A stretch of DNA of 64,000 nt from Bryobacterales bacterium (GTDB lineage: Bacteria > Acidobacteriota > Terriglobia > Bryobacterales > Bryobacteraceae): assembly GCA_016721425.1 (NCBI GenBank), contig JADKID010000016.1, forward strand, positions 372,001 through 436,000. The letters run 5' to 3'. Positions within the stretch are counted from its first letter, which is position 1. Every line of letters begins with the position of its first letter. This document shows positions 35,736 through 45,539 of this stretch, piece after piece. The notes beneath the pieces are model-generated. The model was not told the DNA's origin. It was given only the letters and a program-made list of their open reading frames with translations, and did no database searches. The translations under genes and the position numbers were made by a program.

Positions 35736-35891
35736 GTGTCTGGGACGCTGATCGCGTTGCCTTCTGGCAACTCGGAAGAGCCGGGATCCGGCGGCACCGA
35801 ATGCCAGCCGAGCTCGAGCTGAAACTCCGTGTCGAACAGCCCTGGAATACCTGTCCGCCAATGACAGCAAGAGGGACCGACACTTTTGCCT

Positions 35892-37262
35892 TCAATCTTC
35901 TTTGCGGAGATTGAACTTCTCCATGCGATAGATCAGCATCTTGCGGCTGATGTCGAGGCATTCGGCGGCCTTCGTCTGATTCCAGTTAAATCGCTGCAGA
36001 GCCCGGAGAACGAGTTCGCGCTCTACCGCCTCGATGCTGATCCCCTCTGGTGGCAACTCCAGTTGAATCGCCTCCATCGCCGGCCGCTCGCGCACCAGGA
36101 AATCAGGTAGATCTGAAACGGTCACCTCATCGCCTGGCGTAAGCACAACAAGCCGTTCCACGACGTTTTCGAGCTCGCGAACGTTGCCGGGCCATCGATA
36201 GGTGGAGAAATACGGAAGCAGGGAGGGTGGCAGTTTCAGGCTTGGGCGGTTGAGCCGCTCCTTGAACTTCTCGAAGAAGATTGCCACCAACTCGGGGATG
36301 TCGTCGGGGCGCTCCCGCATGGGCGGAAGGGTCAATGGGATTACGGCGAGACGGTAATAGAGATCCTCCCGGAATGTGCCATCCTCCACCATCGCCTGGA
36401 GATTCCGGTGCGTCGCTGCGATGATGCGCACATTGACCTTCGTGGGAGCCGCCGCCCCTATCTTCTCAATCTCACGTTCCTGAATCAGCCGCAGAATCTT
36501 GACCTGCAACTCCAACGGCATCTCGCCGATCTCATCCAGGAACAGCGACCCCTGATCGGCCATCTCAATCTTGCCCAGCTTGTTAGCCAGCGCCCCGGTG
36601 AATGATCCCTTCGTGTGTCCGAAGAGCTCGGATTCCAGCAACTCCTTCGGGATCGCGCCGCAGTTGATTACGATGATGGGCCGGTCGCGGCGGGGGCTGT
36701 TGAAATGGATGGCTTTCGCCAGGAGTTCTTTGCCTGTGCCGGTTTCGCCGCGAATGAGCACGGTCGAGTCGCTCTGCGCGGCTCGCGAAGCGTTGTCGAG
36801 AGTCGCCAACAGGTTCTTGGCTTTGCCGATAATGTTCTCAAACCCAAACTTCCTGTCGATTGCGCTGCGAAGGTTCCTGACCTCCTCCTGAAGGCGATGA
36901 TGCTCCAGTGCGCGAGAAACGATCAGCTTCAACGCATCTGAGTTTACCGGCTTGATAATGTAGTCGTACGCACCCAGGCGCATCGCTTCCACCGCCGACT
37001 CGATCGTGCCAAACGCCGTGACCACCACGACGATGACCTCCGGGTACTCCTCCTTGATCTTCTGCAGCAATCCGATGCCGGACATTCCCGGCATCTTGAG
37101 GTCGGTGAGGACGAGGTCTTGCGGGTGTTTCGCGAGCACCTCAAGAGCCTGAATGCCATCGCTGGCCGTCGTCGCCTCGTAGCCGGCCTGCTGGAGCTTC
37201 AGTTGAGTAACGCGGCTGAGACTCTCTTCGTCGTCGACGACCAAAATCCTCTTACCAATCAT
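35892..37262 (-). CDS. NtrC-family sigma54-dependent response regulator (ZraR-like)
   Basis: A 456-residue activator with all three domains intact. The receiver has ILVVDDEES, phospho-Asp in LVLTDLKMPGMSG and Lys in YIIKPVN. The AAA+ domain (about 145-375) has GETGTGKE, ELFGHTKGSFTGA (the sigma54-contact GAFTGA loop as GSFTGA), LFLDEIGEMP and RWPGNVRELENV. A Fis-type HTH closes the protein (NWNQTKAAECLDISRKMLIYRM). Its kinase gene overlaps it by ATGA. It is the likely activator of the sigma54 promoter at 39461 in front of the Cus-type operon and is the only NtrC-type regulator in the window with an undamaged frame. Confidence 0.9.
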   Translation of the reverse strand: MIGKRILVVDDEESLSRVTQLKLQQAGYEATTASDGIQALEVLAKHPQDLVLTDLKMPGMSGIGLLQKIKEEYPEVIVVVVTAFGTIESAVEAMRLGAYDYIIKPVNSDALKLIVSRALEHHRLQEEVRNLRSAIDRKFGFENIIGKAKNLLATLDNASRAAQSDSTVLIRGETGTGKELLAKAIHFNSPRRDRPIIVINCGAIPKELLESELFGHTKGSFTGALANKLGKIEMADQGSLFLDEIGEMPLELQVKILRLIQEREIEKIGAAAPTKVNVRIIAATHRNLQAMVEDGTFREDLYYRLAVIPLTLPPMRERPDDIPELVAIFFEKFKERLNRPSLKLPPSLLPYFSTYRWPGNVRELENVVERLVVLTPGDEVTVSDLPDFLVRERPAMEAIQLELPPEGISIEAVERELVLRALQRFNWNQTKAAECLDISRKMLIYRMEKFNLRKED

Positions 37263-38446
37263 CGAAGGTCTCCTCGTGACTGCGGAAAGAACAGACTGAA
37301 TGTCGTACCCCTGTCCTGGTTCCTGGTTACGGTCACGGTGCCGCCATGCTGCGTGACTATCTGATGGACCACGGACAGGCCAAGCCCGGTTCCCGTGTCT
37401 TTGGTCGTGAAGAACGGGTCGAAAATCTTGTCCAGGTTCTCCTCAGGAATTCCAGCGCCCTGATCTCTGATCTGGATCACGATGCCGTCGTCGTCTCGCT
37501 GGGTTGTAAGCCAGACATCGCCGCCATCCGGCATCGCTTGCGCGGCGTTTAGGGTCAGATTCAAGATGACTTGGGTCAACTGTTCCTCATCGCCGAGGAT
37601 TCCCAGGACTCCCGGGCCGGTTTCCTTGTGAAATTTGATGCTCTTACGCGCCGAGTGACTCACCAGGTCGATCACGGAATCCAATACCTTGGAGAGATCC
37701 ACTTCACGCCACTCCGGATTCCGGGGCCGTGCGAAATCGAGCAGGCTGGTCAGCAGGCGGTTCAAGCGTGAACACTCTTTGCGAATGATGCCCACCGTCT
37801 CCTTCCTCAACTCCGGTCGATCATCGGCGACGGCGAGTACCTCGGCAGCGCCGTCGATGCTTGCCAGCGGATTGCGGATTTCGTGGGCCAAGCCCGCCGC
37901 CAGTTGACCTATGGCCGAAAGACGATCGGCCCTTTTGACCTGTTCAAAAGTATCCTGCAGTTCGCGATACACGTGGGTCAGTTTTTGCGCGGTGATCTGC
38001 AACTCAGCGCGTCGTTTGCGTTCCCGGTCCGATAGCACGCCGGTGACCAGGCCCACTGCGAGGAACATGAAGATCTCAGCGTACTGCTCGTACGCGTAAC
38101 TGTGCTCATGCCCCCACATGGTCAGTATGTGAGGAATATACAAAAGCGCGGCCAGGATGGCAGCCGCAAGCCCACCCACCCAGCCAAAGGCGATGGCAGC
38201 GTAGACGACGGGGAGATAGTAGAGCCGCTGGAAGATGCCGTGCCACAGGCGCATGTCGCGGGGCGTCAGGTAATGGCCTGCGCTAGTGATGGCGATTCCC
38301 GCCAGCACCAGCGCAACGGCTGTCCAGTTCAGGCTTGGCCTGCTTGGTTCCATCCTCAGTATGGCCTCATCTGGCAGAGACGCATCACCGCGAGACTGAG
38401 AAGGGCGCGAATTCGACTTTGGCCGTGCGTTTGGTTGCGTCGTCAT
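37259..38446 (-). CDS. Membrane sensor histidine kinase (ZraS-like partner)
   Basis: A kinase of about 395 residues. The start is uncertain: GTG 38482, ATG 38446 (GAGGG 11 nt upstream, preferred) or ATG 38353. Four hydrophobic segments occupy about 40-150, with a short MWGHEHSYAYEQY loop carrying two His that could sense metal. The cytoplasmic part has HisKA (GQLAAGLAHEIRNPLASIDGA) and HATPase motifs (NLTLNAAQAMPDGG, DQGAGIPEENLDKIFDPFFT, GTGLGLSVVHQIV). No separate periplasmic domain is present, so sensing probably happens in the membrane. It overlaps the lytic transglycosylase gene upstream and its regulator downstream. Confidence 0.87.
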   Translation of the reverse strand: MTTQPNARPKSNSRPSQSRGDASLPDEAILRMEPSRPSLNWTAVALVLAGIAITSAGHYLTPRDMRLWHGIFQRLYYLPVVYAAIAFGWVGGLAAAILAALLYIPHILTMWGHEHSYAYEQYAEIFMFLAVGLVTGVLSDRERKRRAELQITAQKLTHVYRELQDTFEQVKRADRLSAIGQLAAGLAHEIRNPLASIDGAAEVLAVADDRPELRKETVGIIRKECSRLNRLLTSLLDFARPRNPEWREVDLSKVLDSVIDLVSHSARKSIKFHKETGPGVLGILGDEEQLTQVILNLTLNAAQAMPDGGDVWLTTQRDDDGIVIQIRDQGAGIPEENLDKIFDPFFTTKDTGTGLGLSVVHQIVTQHGGTVTVTRNQDRGTTFSLFFPQSRGDLR

Positions 38447-39212
38447 CTGCGCTTGATCCCTCTTCCATTGCCCTGCCTTCACCTAGAAACTGCGCTGCCA
38501 GCACTGCGGGAACGTATGCCTGCGTTTCGCGTGGCAGCATTCCGGACGCGGAAAGCCGCCAGAAATCGCGGTCCTGCGCTCGTTCAATCGCGCTCTGAAC
38601 ACGTCTCTCTCCCGCATTGTACGCGGCTAAGGTAAGAGTCCAGTCTCCAAACCTACCATAGAGAAACTTAAGGTAGCGCGCGGCGGCGCGCGTGGACTTC
38701 TCAGGGTCGGTGCGCTCGTCACGTTGGGATACGGTCAAGCCGAACGTCCTGGCCGTCTCCGGAATCAACTGCCAGATTCCGACAGCATTCTTGGGTGACT
38801 TTGCCGCCGAATCGTATCCGCTCTCGACGAGTCCGATCCAAGCCAATTCCGGAGGGAGCCCTTCCGCGCGAAAAACCCGCGCAATCATCGGGCGGTACTC
38901 CTGCAAGCGGCTCACGGATGCCCGATAGCTCTTCGCGCCCGGACCCTGAAAGTACCGAACGAAGTTCCTAATGATAGGCCGGAGCGGGCGGATGCCGGGT
39001 GAGGGGATGGTTTCGACCGCAGATGGCGGATTCTGTAGCGCGGGCGGAGTCTCTCTGGCCCGTCGCTCTTGCTCAGCACGATCGAGGACTTCATTCAGCA
39101 CCTGTTCCCATCGAGGAATGCCCTCCGCCGCGAGCAAGCGAGGGGCGAAGGAGAACGCGAGGAGCAACAGGTTGTAAGCCAGACGAGGAATCACCTTCGT
39201 CTTGGAGTTCAT
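38385..39212 (-). CDS. Lytic transglycosylase, SLT domain
   Basis: A 275-residue exported murein lyase that cleaves peptidoglycan glycan strands. A signal peptide (about 1-28) is followed by a Pro-rich segment and the SLT domain. The catalytic Glu is in LAWIGLVESGYDS. AVGIWQLIPETARTFGL, RDERTDPEKSTRAAARYL and LTLAAYNAGERRV are the other conserved blocks of the MltD/Slt70 type. It precedes the kinase/regulator pair and its 3' end overlaps the kinase 5' end, suggesting co-transcription. Why a murein enzyme is tied to a metal two-component system is unclear; local wall opening for efflux assembly is one possibility. Confidence 0.85.
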   Translation of the reverse strand: MNSKTKVIPRLAYNLLLLAFSFAPRLLAAEGIPRWEQVLNEVLDRAEQERRARETPPALQNPPSAVETIPSPGIRPLRPIIRNFVRYFQGPGAKSYRASVSRLQEYRPMIARVFRAEGLPPELAWIGLVESGYDSAAKSPKNAVGIWQLIPETARTFGLTVSQRDERTDPEKSTRAAARYLKFLYGRFGDWTLTLAAYNAGERRVQSAIERAQDRDFWRLSASGMLPRETQAYVPAVLAAQFLGEGRAMEEGSSADDDATKRTAKVEFAPFSVSR

Positions 39213-39235
39213 TCTGACTACCACGTCGTCGGTAG

Positions 39236-39251
39236 AGCACTTCGACCACCA
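39236..39251 (-). promoter_or_regulatory. Possible sigma54 site of the transglycosylase-kinase-regulator operon (weak)
   Basis: The minus strand reads TGGTGGTCGAAGTGCT, with the right 12-nt GG-GC spacing but a poor -24 element. The predicted start would be about 13 nt before ATG 39212. If real, the regulator would control its own operon. Confidence 0.3.
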
Positions 39252-39460
39252 ATTGAAACCTGGGGACTAAACGATCTCGTTCCATACGTTTGCACATGGT
39301 TCCCATAGGCCCGAGACCTCGTGGGATGGCCGGATTGCCGAATATTGTCCAACGTGAGTCCGAGAATCTCCAATTGGCCGACCGTCAAGGAGGCTCGCGA
39401 TGGGCCGAACCGGGCGCTATGCTGCGAGAAGTGAGTGGGTTAGCGGGCCACTTCGCCAGT

Positions 39461-39476
39461 TGGCACGGGGCGTGCA
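39461..39476 (+). promoter_or_regulatory. Sigma54 promoter of the Cus-type efflux operon
   Basis: TGGCACGGGGCGTGCA has a full-consensus -24 element (TGGCACG) and -12 GTGCA, GG to GC 12 nt. The predicted start near 39487 gives a leader of about 26 nt to the GTG start at 39513. The ZraR-like activator is encoded 2 kb away. Confidence 0.85.
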
Positions 39477-39512
39477 GTACTCGGGGCTGTGGCAACCAGG
39501 AAGGACAACACG

Positions 39513-40772
39513 GTGCGATCACCTTTGATGGGCCGGGCGCTGCTGCTCGTGCCATTCCTCGCCTCTGGGCTTTGGGCGCAAGCGGATCGAATAGAACTCA
39601 AGGACCTCCTGACCGAAGCCCTGGACAACAATCCGGAGATCGTCGCGGCGCAGAAGCGTTATGAAGCGGCCAGGCAGCGGCCGAGTCAAGTGAGTAGCCT
39701 GCCCGATCCGATGTTCTCCCCCGGCTACAACAGCAGCGGACGGCCCTGGCCGGGCGCCGGGCTTGGAACCGAGGTGACCAGCAACATTGGGGTCATGATT
39801 TCTCAAGAGATTCCATTCCCCGGGAAGCGCAAGTTGGCCGGCGACATGGCCGTCAAGGAATCGGAGGCGGAGTGGCAACAGTATCAGCAGGCGAAACTCA
39901 GCGTGGTTTCGCGACTGAAGCAGGCCTACTTCCGCCGGGCCTATGCGTTCGCGGCCGTTGACGTGTTAAGCCGGAACCTTGATCTGCTCCGAAAGTTCCT
40001 GAAGATCACCGAAGCGCGCTACTCGGTGGGCAAGGCGGCGCAGCAAGACGTCTTCAAGGCGCAAACTCAGATCTCGATCTTGGAGACCAAACGCATTCAA
40101 CTCGAGCGGGAGAAGCGGGCGCGGGCAGCCGAAATCAACAGTCTGGTGAATCGCGCGCCGGGATCTCCGCTCAGCCGGCCCGCTGATCTTCAAGCGATGG
40201 ATCTGCCCTCTGGACTCCAGGAACTCTATGCCTCGGCTCAGGCGAACTCACCCATGTTGCGACGAGACGAGAAGATGATCCAGCGCGCTGAAGTCGCCGT
40301 CAATATGGCGCGCAAGGAATACTATCCTGACTTCACGTTGAACGGCGGCTACTACAACATGGGCGGCATGGCCCCGATGTACATGTTCCGCGCCGACTTC
40401 AAGATCCCGCTCTACTACTTCCGAAAACAGCGTGCCGCTGTGACGGAGCAGTCGCAGAATCTGGCGCAGTCGCGGAAGACGTACGAAGCGACCAACCAGG
40501 GGCTCCACTTTCGCATTCAGGACGACTACCTGATGGCGGAGACGTCGGCGCAATTGGTCCAGGTCTACGGCAAGACTGTGATACCGCAGGCAAGCCTCGC
40601 CCTGGAGTCTTCCCTGTCATCGTATGAGACCGGCTCGGTCGATTTTCTCAGCGTCTTTATGAACTACATCACCGTCGTCGAATACCAAATGAACTACTAC
40701 GAGGAGCTGCAGAACTTCTATCTGGCCCTCGCCCGTCTCGAAGAGATGACGGGACGTCCGCTGGTCCAGTGA
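39513..40772 (+). CDS. cusC: TolC-family outer-membrane channel (CusC-like)
   Basis: A 419-residue channel subunit of an RND efflux complex. The start is GTG 39513, with AGGAAGG 8 nt upstream. A signal peptide ends near residue 22 (LWAQ). Two TolC-type repeats of coiled-coil helices follow. Conserved stretches are EALDNNPEIVAAQKRYEAARQ, the ISQEIPFPGKRKLAGD segment typical of heavy-metal channels, and the second-repeat SYETGSVDFLSVFMNY. A Met-rich loop (MGGMAPMYMFRA) fits copper/silver substrates. It is the first gene of a co-directional operon and its stop is 11 bp before the adaptor gene. Confidence 0.85.
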   Translation: MRSPLMGRALLLVPFLASGLWAQADRIELKDLLTEALDNNPEIVAAQKRYEAARQRPSQVSSLPDPMFSPGYNSSGRPWPGAGLGTEVTSNIGVMISQEIPFPGKRKLAGDMAVKESEAEWQQYQQAKLSVVSRLKQAYFRRAYAFAAVDVLSRNLDLLRKFLKITEARYSVGKAAQQDVFKAQTQISILETKRIQLEREKRARAAEINSLVNRAPGSPLSRPADLQAMDLPSGLQELYASAQANSPMLRRDEKMIQRAEVAVNMARKEYYPDFTLNGGYYNMGGMAPMYMFRADFKIPLYYFRKQRAAVTEQSQNLAQSRKTYEATNQGLHFRIQDDYLMAETSAQLVQVYGKTVIPQASLALESSLSSYETGSVDFLSVFMNYITVVEYQMNYYEELQNFYLALARLEEMTGRPLVQ

Positions 40773-40783
40773 GGCACGATTCC

Positions 40784-42280
40784 ATGAAAGCTCTTCGCAT
40801 AATCCTATTCTTTGTGCTAATCGCCATCGGGTTCGTCGGCGGCTATGGGTATGGACGTTGGTACGGCCCGCGCGAACACGCAGGAGCCTCAACGAACAAG
40901 CCCAAGGGCTACCACTGCCCGATGCATCCTAGCTACCACTCCGACAAGCCAGGCGATTGCCCGATCTGTGGCATGAAGCTGGTGCCGGATGATGACTCGG
41001 CTCATCCCGTCGGCGCGGCAGCCCAAAAGCCGACGGGCAAGATCCTGTATTACAAGGACCCGAAGGCGCCCGCCTTCAAGTCGGACAAGCCGGGCATCAA
41101 TCCGGAAACTGGCAGCGACCTTGAGCCAGTCTACGAGAATGATCCGGCAGCGATGCCGATGGGCACCATCCGCGTGAGTCCGGAGAAGCAGCAGATGATC
41201 GGCGTCAAGTTCGCTGACGTAACCGCCGGCGCGGGCACTCACTCCTTCCGGTCCGTGGGGAAGGTCACGATGGATGAAACTCGATTCTCAAAAGTGCAAA
41301 CCAGAATCGAGGGCTGGATTGAGAAGGTGTACGTCGATTTCACGGGCAAGCTGGTGGAAAAGGGCCAGCCGCTTCTGACTCTGTACAGCCCGGAAATGTT
41401 AGCCAGTCAGCAGGAGTACCTGCTTGCGATTCGAAGTCGCGAAATCATGAAGGACAGCCCGCTGGCCGGCTCGCAACAGCAGAGTGACTCGCTCCTTGCC
41501 GCAGCGCGCAAGCGCCTGGAACTCTTCTCTCTGAGCGAAGCCCAGATTGAGGAGATCACACGCGCCGGGAAGCCGCTGACGAACATCACGATCTACTCGC
41601 CCATCAGCGGTTACGTCATGATGCGCAATGCATTTCCGAAGCAGCGCATTACCCCGGAAACCGAACTCTATACTGTGGTCGACCTGAGCAAGGTTTGGAT
41701 CATGGCCGACGTCTTTGAGAGCGAGGCTTCGATGATCCGGATCGGGATGCCAGCGCGCGTGAGCCTCTCGTATGGGAGTGGCAAGAAGATCAACGGTCGG
41801 GTGAGTTACATCCAGCCTGAAGTCGATCCCACTACTCGCACATTGAAGGTCCGCATCGAGGCTGACAACCCGGATATGCAACTCAGGCCCGACATGTTTG
41901 TGGATGTTGACTTCAGCGTCGCCTTGTCCGCGCGCATGACGGTACCCGCAGAAGCAGTCCTGGACACCGGACTGAAAAAGACGGTCTTCGTCGACCGCGG
42001 CAACGGCTACCTGGAGCCGCGACAGGTTGAGACCGGGGAACGTATCGGTGATCGAATCGAGATCACAAAAGGACTGGCGTCGACCGAGCGAATCGTCATC
42101 TCAGGCAACTTCCTGATCGACTCCGAAAGCCAGTTGAAATCCTCTGCGGCGGGTATGTCAGGGCACCAGCATGGCTCAGCAGGCGGCACAGGCAAGGACT
42201 CCTCGCCATCGAGGCCGGCGGCGGGCGGGGCAATGCCAGGGATGGACATGCCGCCGGCCGGGGAGAAGAAACATGATTGA
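40784..42280 (+). CDS. cusB: RND periplasmic adaptor with heavy-metal-binding domains (CusB-like)
   Basis: A 498-residue membrane-fusion protein, starting at ATG 40784 with GAGG upstream. One N-terminal TM anchor (about 5-24) precedes a heavy-metal-binding domain, YHCPMHPSYHSDKPGDCPIC. A second, related segment without cysteines follows (YYKDPKAPAFKSDKPG). The adaptor body has barrel-sandwich and beta-barrel parts (RIEGWIEKVYVDFTGKLVEKG, ISGYVMMRNAFPKQ, VSYIQPEVDPTTRTLKVRIEA). The C-terminus is Met/His rich. It links the CusA-like pump and CusC-like channel and can hand over Cu(I) or Ag(I). Its end overlaps cusA by 8 nt. Confidence 0.87.
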   Translation: MKALRIILFFVLIAIGFVGGYGYGRWYGPREHAGASTNKPKGYHCPMHPSYHSDKPGDCPICGMKLVPDDDSAHPVGAAAQKPTGKILYYKDPKAPAFKSDKPGINPETGSDLEPVYENDPAAMPMGTIRVSPEKQQMIGVKFADVTAGAGTHSFRSVGKVTMDETRFSKVQTRIEGWIEKVYVDFTGKLVEKGQPLLTLYSPEMLASQQEYLLAIRSREIMKDSPLAGSQQQSDSLLAAARKRLELFSLSEAQIEEITRAGKPLTNITIYSPISGYVMMRNAFPKQRITPETELYTVVDLSKVWIMADVFESEASMIRIGMPARVSLSYGSGKKINGRVSYIQPEVDPTTRTLKVRIEADNPDMQLRPDMFVDVDFSVALSARMTVPAEAVLDTGLKKTVFVDRGNGYLEPRQVETGERIGDRIEITKGLASTERIVISGNFLIDSESQLKSSAAGMSGHQHGSAGGTGKDSSPSRPAAGGAMPGMDMPPAGEKKHD

Positions 42281-45200
42281 CGGCATCATCGAGTTCTCCG
42301 GCCGAAACAAGTTCCTGGTTTTCATCCTCATCGGATTCGCGGTCGTGGCTGGCCTCTGGTCGATGAAGACCATTCCTCTCGACGCGCTTCCAGACCTGAG
42401 CGACACGCAGGTGATCGTCTACTCGCGTTGGGATCGAAGCCCCGACATCATGGAGGACCAAGTCACCTACCCCATCGTCACCAGCATGTTGGGCGCGCCG
42501 AGGGTAAAGGACGTCCGAGGGTTCTCGGACTTCGGCTATTCGTTCGTCTACATCATCTTCGAAGAGGGGACTGATATCTATTGGGCGCGTTCGCGGACTC
42601 TGGAATACCTTTCCGGGGTCCTCCAACAGCTTCCGCAGGGCGTGAAGACCGAGTTAGGCCCGGACGCCTCGGGTGTCGGCTGGGTATTTCAATATGCCCT
42701 CATAGACAAGAGCGGAAAGCACTCGCTTTCCGAGCTTCGTTCCTTGCAGGATTGGTTTCTGCGGTACCAATTGAAGGCCGTGCCGGGCGTCGCCGAAGTC
42801 GCGCCGCTAGGCGGTTTTGTCCGGCAATACCAGGTGAACGTCGATCCCAACCGGCTCCAGGCGTACAAGATTCCGATCATGAAAGTGGTGGAGGCGGTCC
42901 GCAAGGGCAATAACGACGTGGGTGGCCGGCTTGTCGAATTCAGCGGAGCCGAATACATGGTGCGCGGGCGCGGCTACGCAAAGAACGTCGATGACATCGG
43001 CAACATCGTCCTGTTGAGCACCGAGGGGGGCGTACCCGTCAGGGTCAAAGACGTGGGCACTGTCGTCCTGGGCCCCGATATTCGGCGCGGCATCGCCGAC
43101 TGGAATGGCGAAGGCGATGTGGTCTCGGGCATCGTCGTTATGCGGCAGGGCGAGAACGCTCTCGAGGTCATTGATCGCGTCAAAGCGAAGATCAAGGATC
43201 TGGAGCCCGGCCTGCCGGAGGGAGTGAAGATCGTCTCCGCGTACGATCGTTCCGATCTGATTCTTCGTTCGATTGAAAACCTGAAAGGGACTCTCACCGA
43301 GGAGATGGTGATTGTGGCGCTGGTGATCTTCATATTCCTCTGGCACATCCCAAGCGCGATTATCCCTGTGTTCACGATTCCCATTGCCATCATCATTTCG
43401 TTCATCCCGATGAAGCTGATGGGTGTCAGCGCAAACATCATGTCCCTCGGCGGCATCGCGATTGCGATTGGCGCGATGGTGGATGCTGCCATTGTTGTGG
43501 TGGAGCAGACTCACAAGCACCTTGAGGAATGGGAACGCACCGGCCGGAAGAAAGACTACCACCGGGTGATCATCGATGCCGTAAAGGAGGTGGGTGGTCC
43601 CAGCTTCTTCGCGCTCCTGGTAATTGCGGTCGCGTTCCTGCCGGTGCTGACGCTGGAAGCGCAGGAAGGGCGGCTCTTTAAACCGCTGGCCTACACGAAG
43701 AACTTCTCCATGATCATTGCCGCGTTCCTGGCCATCACGTTGGACCCGGCGATGCGGCTGCTGTTCACCCACATGGAGAACTTCCAATTCAGGCCGCGTT
43801 GGGTGGCCCGCGTTGTGAACGCGGTCCTGGTCGGCAAGATCCACTCGGAAGAAAACCACCCGATCAGCAGGATTCTGATGCGTGTCTATGACCCGATCTG
43901 CCGCTGGTCGCTTCGCTGGAAGTACCTGGTCATCGCGGGAGCAGTCGCGATGGTGGTGGTGACCATACCGATTTACGAGAAGCTTGGATCCGAGTTCATG
44001 CCGCCCCTCGATGAAGGCACGCTGCTGTACATGCCGTCGACACTGCCTGGTATCTCCGTCGCGCAAGCACAAAAGCTGATGCAGACCCAGAACCGGATCA
44101 TCAAGAAATTCCCGGAGGTTCTCACTGTACTGGGAAAGTCCGGCCGGGCTGAAACGTCCACTGATCCGGCTCCGTTCTCCATGATGGAGACCACCATCGT
44201 CCTCAAGCCACAGGCTGAATGGCGAAAGGTCGATACGTGGTACTCGAAGTGGACGTGGACACCAAACTGGGTCAAGTCAGCTTTCCGGCACATTACTCCC
44301 GACCATATCTCCAGCGAACAACTGGTGGAAGAGATGAATACCGCGCTCACGATGCCTGGTGTGTCCAACGCATGGACCATGCCAATCAAAGGTCGCACCG
44401 ATATGTTGACCACCGGAGTGCGCACGCCCGTGGGCATCAAGGTCTATGGCTCCGATTTGAAACAGATCGAGAAGATCGGGACTGAGATCGAGGGCATCCT
44501 GCCTAAGGTTCGCGGCACACGGAACGTGTTTGCCGAGAGAACGGGCGGAGGCTACTTCCTGGACTTCGAGTGGAAGCGTGAGGAGATGGCCCGCTACGGT
44601 CTCAGCATGGAGGATGTGCAAGGCGTGCTGATGAGCGCCGTGGGTGGGGAGAACGTCACCACCACGATTGAGGGCCGGGAACGTTATCCGGTCAATGTCC
44701 GCTACCTGCAGGATTTTCGCAGTGACATCAACCGGCTCAACCGGGTTCTGGTGCCGACGATGGACGGCAAGACCCAAATCCCTGTCTCGCAGCTCGCGGA
44801 CATCAAACTCTCCAGCGGACCCGGCATGCTGCGGGATGAGAATGGGATGCTCAACGGCTATGTCTACGTCGATGTGGCCGGGCGCGACGTCGGCAGCTTC
44901 GTGGAGGAAGCCAAGCAACTGGTCCGCGAAAAAGTAAAGCTTCCGGCGGGGTACACCCTCGTCTGGAGCGGTCAGTACGAGGCCATGCAGCGCGTCCGGG
45001 AGAAGCTCACGGTGATACTGCCGCTGACGCTGTTCCTGATCATGATGCTGCTCTACATCAACACGAAGTCGATCACGGAGACGATGCTGATCATCCTGGC
45101 GGTACCGTTCTCGGCAGTGGGTGCGATCTGGTTTTTGTATGCCCTCGGCTACAACATGAGCATTGGCGTATGGGTCGGGTTGATTGCGTTGCTCGGTGTC

Positions 45201-45539
45201 GACGCCGAGACCGCCATCTTCATGCTGCTTTACCTGAACATCGCCTATGAAGGAGCGAAGAAGGACGGCAAGATGAACAGCCTGACCGATCTTCAGGATG
45301 CAATCCATGACGGCGCGGTGAAACGCATCCGGCCGAAATTTATGACCGTGGCCGTGATGTTCATGGGACTCGTCCCGATCATGTGGTCCACCGGAGCTGG
45401 CGCGGATGTGATGAGGCGCATCGCCGCGCCGATGATCGGGGGAATCTTCACGTCCTTCATTCTTGAACTCGTCGTCTACCCGGCAATCTATGAGGTTTGG
45501 AAATGGAACACAGAAGTCAAAAAGCTAGTTACTTCGTAA
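42273..45539 (+). CDS. cusA: HME-RND heavy-metal efflux pump (CusA-like)
   Basis: A 1088-residue inner-membrane pump, starting at ATG 42273 with GGGGAGAAG upstream. It shows the HME-RND order: TM1 (FLVFILIGFAVVAGLWSM), the DALPDLSDTQVIVYS porter start, a TM2-6 block with GGIAIAIGAMVDAAIVVVEQ, the second porter half, and a TM7-12 block with FLIMMLLYINTKSITETMLI and GVDAETAIFMLLYLN. The acidic residues of the TM segments are those of the CusA branch, unlike the DFG-x-IVDG pattern of the Czc-type pump at 62427. It exports Cu(I)/Ag(I) with the CusB/C-like partners. Intact and complete. Confidence 0.9.
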   Translation: MIDGIIEFSGRNKFLVFILIGFAVVAGLWSMKTIPLDALPDLSDTQVIVYSRWDRSPDIMEDQVTYPIVTSMLGAPRVKDVRGFSDFGYSFVYIIFEEGTDIYWARSRTLEYLSGVLQQLPQGVKTELGPDASGVGWVFQYALIDKSGKHSLSELRSLQDWFLRYQLKAVPGVAEVAPLGGFVRQYQVNVDPNRLQAYKIPIMKVVEAVRKGNNDVGGRLVEFSGAEYMVRGRGYAKNVDDIGNIVLLSTEGGVPVRVKDVGTVVLGPDIRRGIADWNGEGDVVSGIVVMRQGENALEVIDRVKAKIKDLEPGLPEGVKIVSAYDRSDLILRSIENLKGTLTEEMVIVALVIFIFLWHIPSAIIPVFTIPIAIIISFIPMKLMGVSANIMSLGGIAIAIGAMVDAAIVVVEQTHKHLEEWERTGRKKDYHRVIIDAVKEVGGPSFFALLVIAVAFLPVLTLEAQEGRLFKPLAYTKNFSMIIAAFLAITLDPAMRLLFTHMENFQFRPRWVARVVNAVLVGKIHSEENHPISRILMRVYDPICRWSLRWKYLVIAGAVAMVVVTIPIYEKLGSEFMPPLDEGTLLYMPSTLPGISVAQAQKLMQTQNRIIKKFPEVLTVLGKSGRAETSTDPAPFSMMETTIVLKPQAEWRKVDTWYSKWTWTPNWVKSAFRHITPDHISSEQLVEEMNTALTMPGVSNAWTMPIKGRTDMLTTGVRTPVGIKVYGSDLKQIEKIGTEIEGILPKVRGTRNVFAERTGGGYFLDFEWKREEMARYGLSMEDVQGVLMSAVGGENVTTTIEGRERYPVNVRYLQDFRSDINRLNRVLVPTMDGKTQIPVSQLADIKLSSGPGMLRDENGMLNGYVYVDVAGRDVGSFVEEAKQLVREKVKLPAGYTLVWSGQYEAMQRVREKLTVILPLTLFLIMMLLYINTKSITETMLIILAVPFSAVGAIWFLYALGYNMSIGVWVGLIALLGVDAETAIFMLLYLNIAYEGAKKDGKMNSLTDLQDAIHDGAVKRIRPKFMTVAVMFMGLVPIMWSTGAGADVMRRIAAPMIGGIFTSFILELVVYPAIYEVWKWNTEVKKLVTS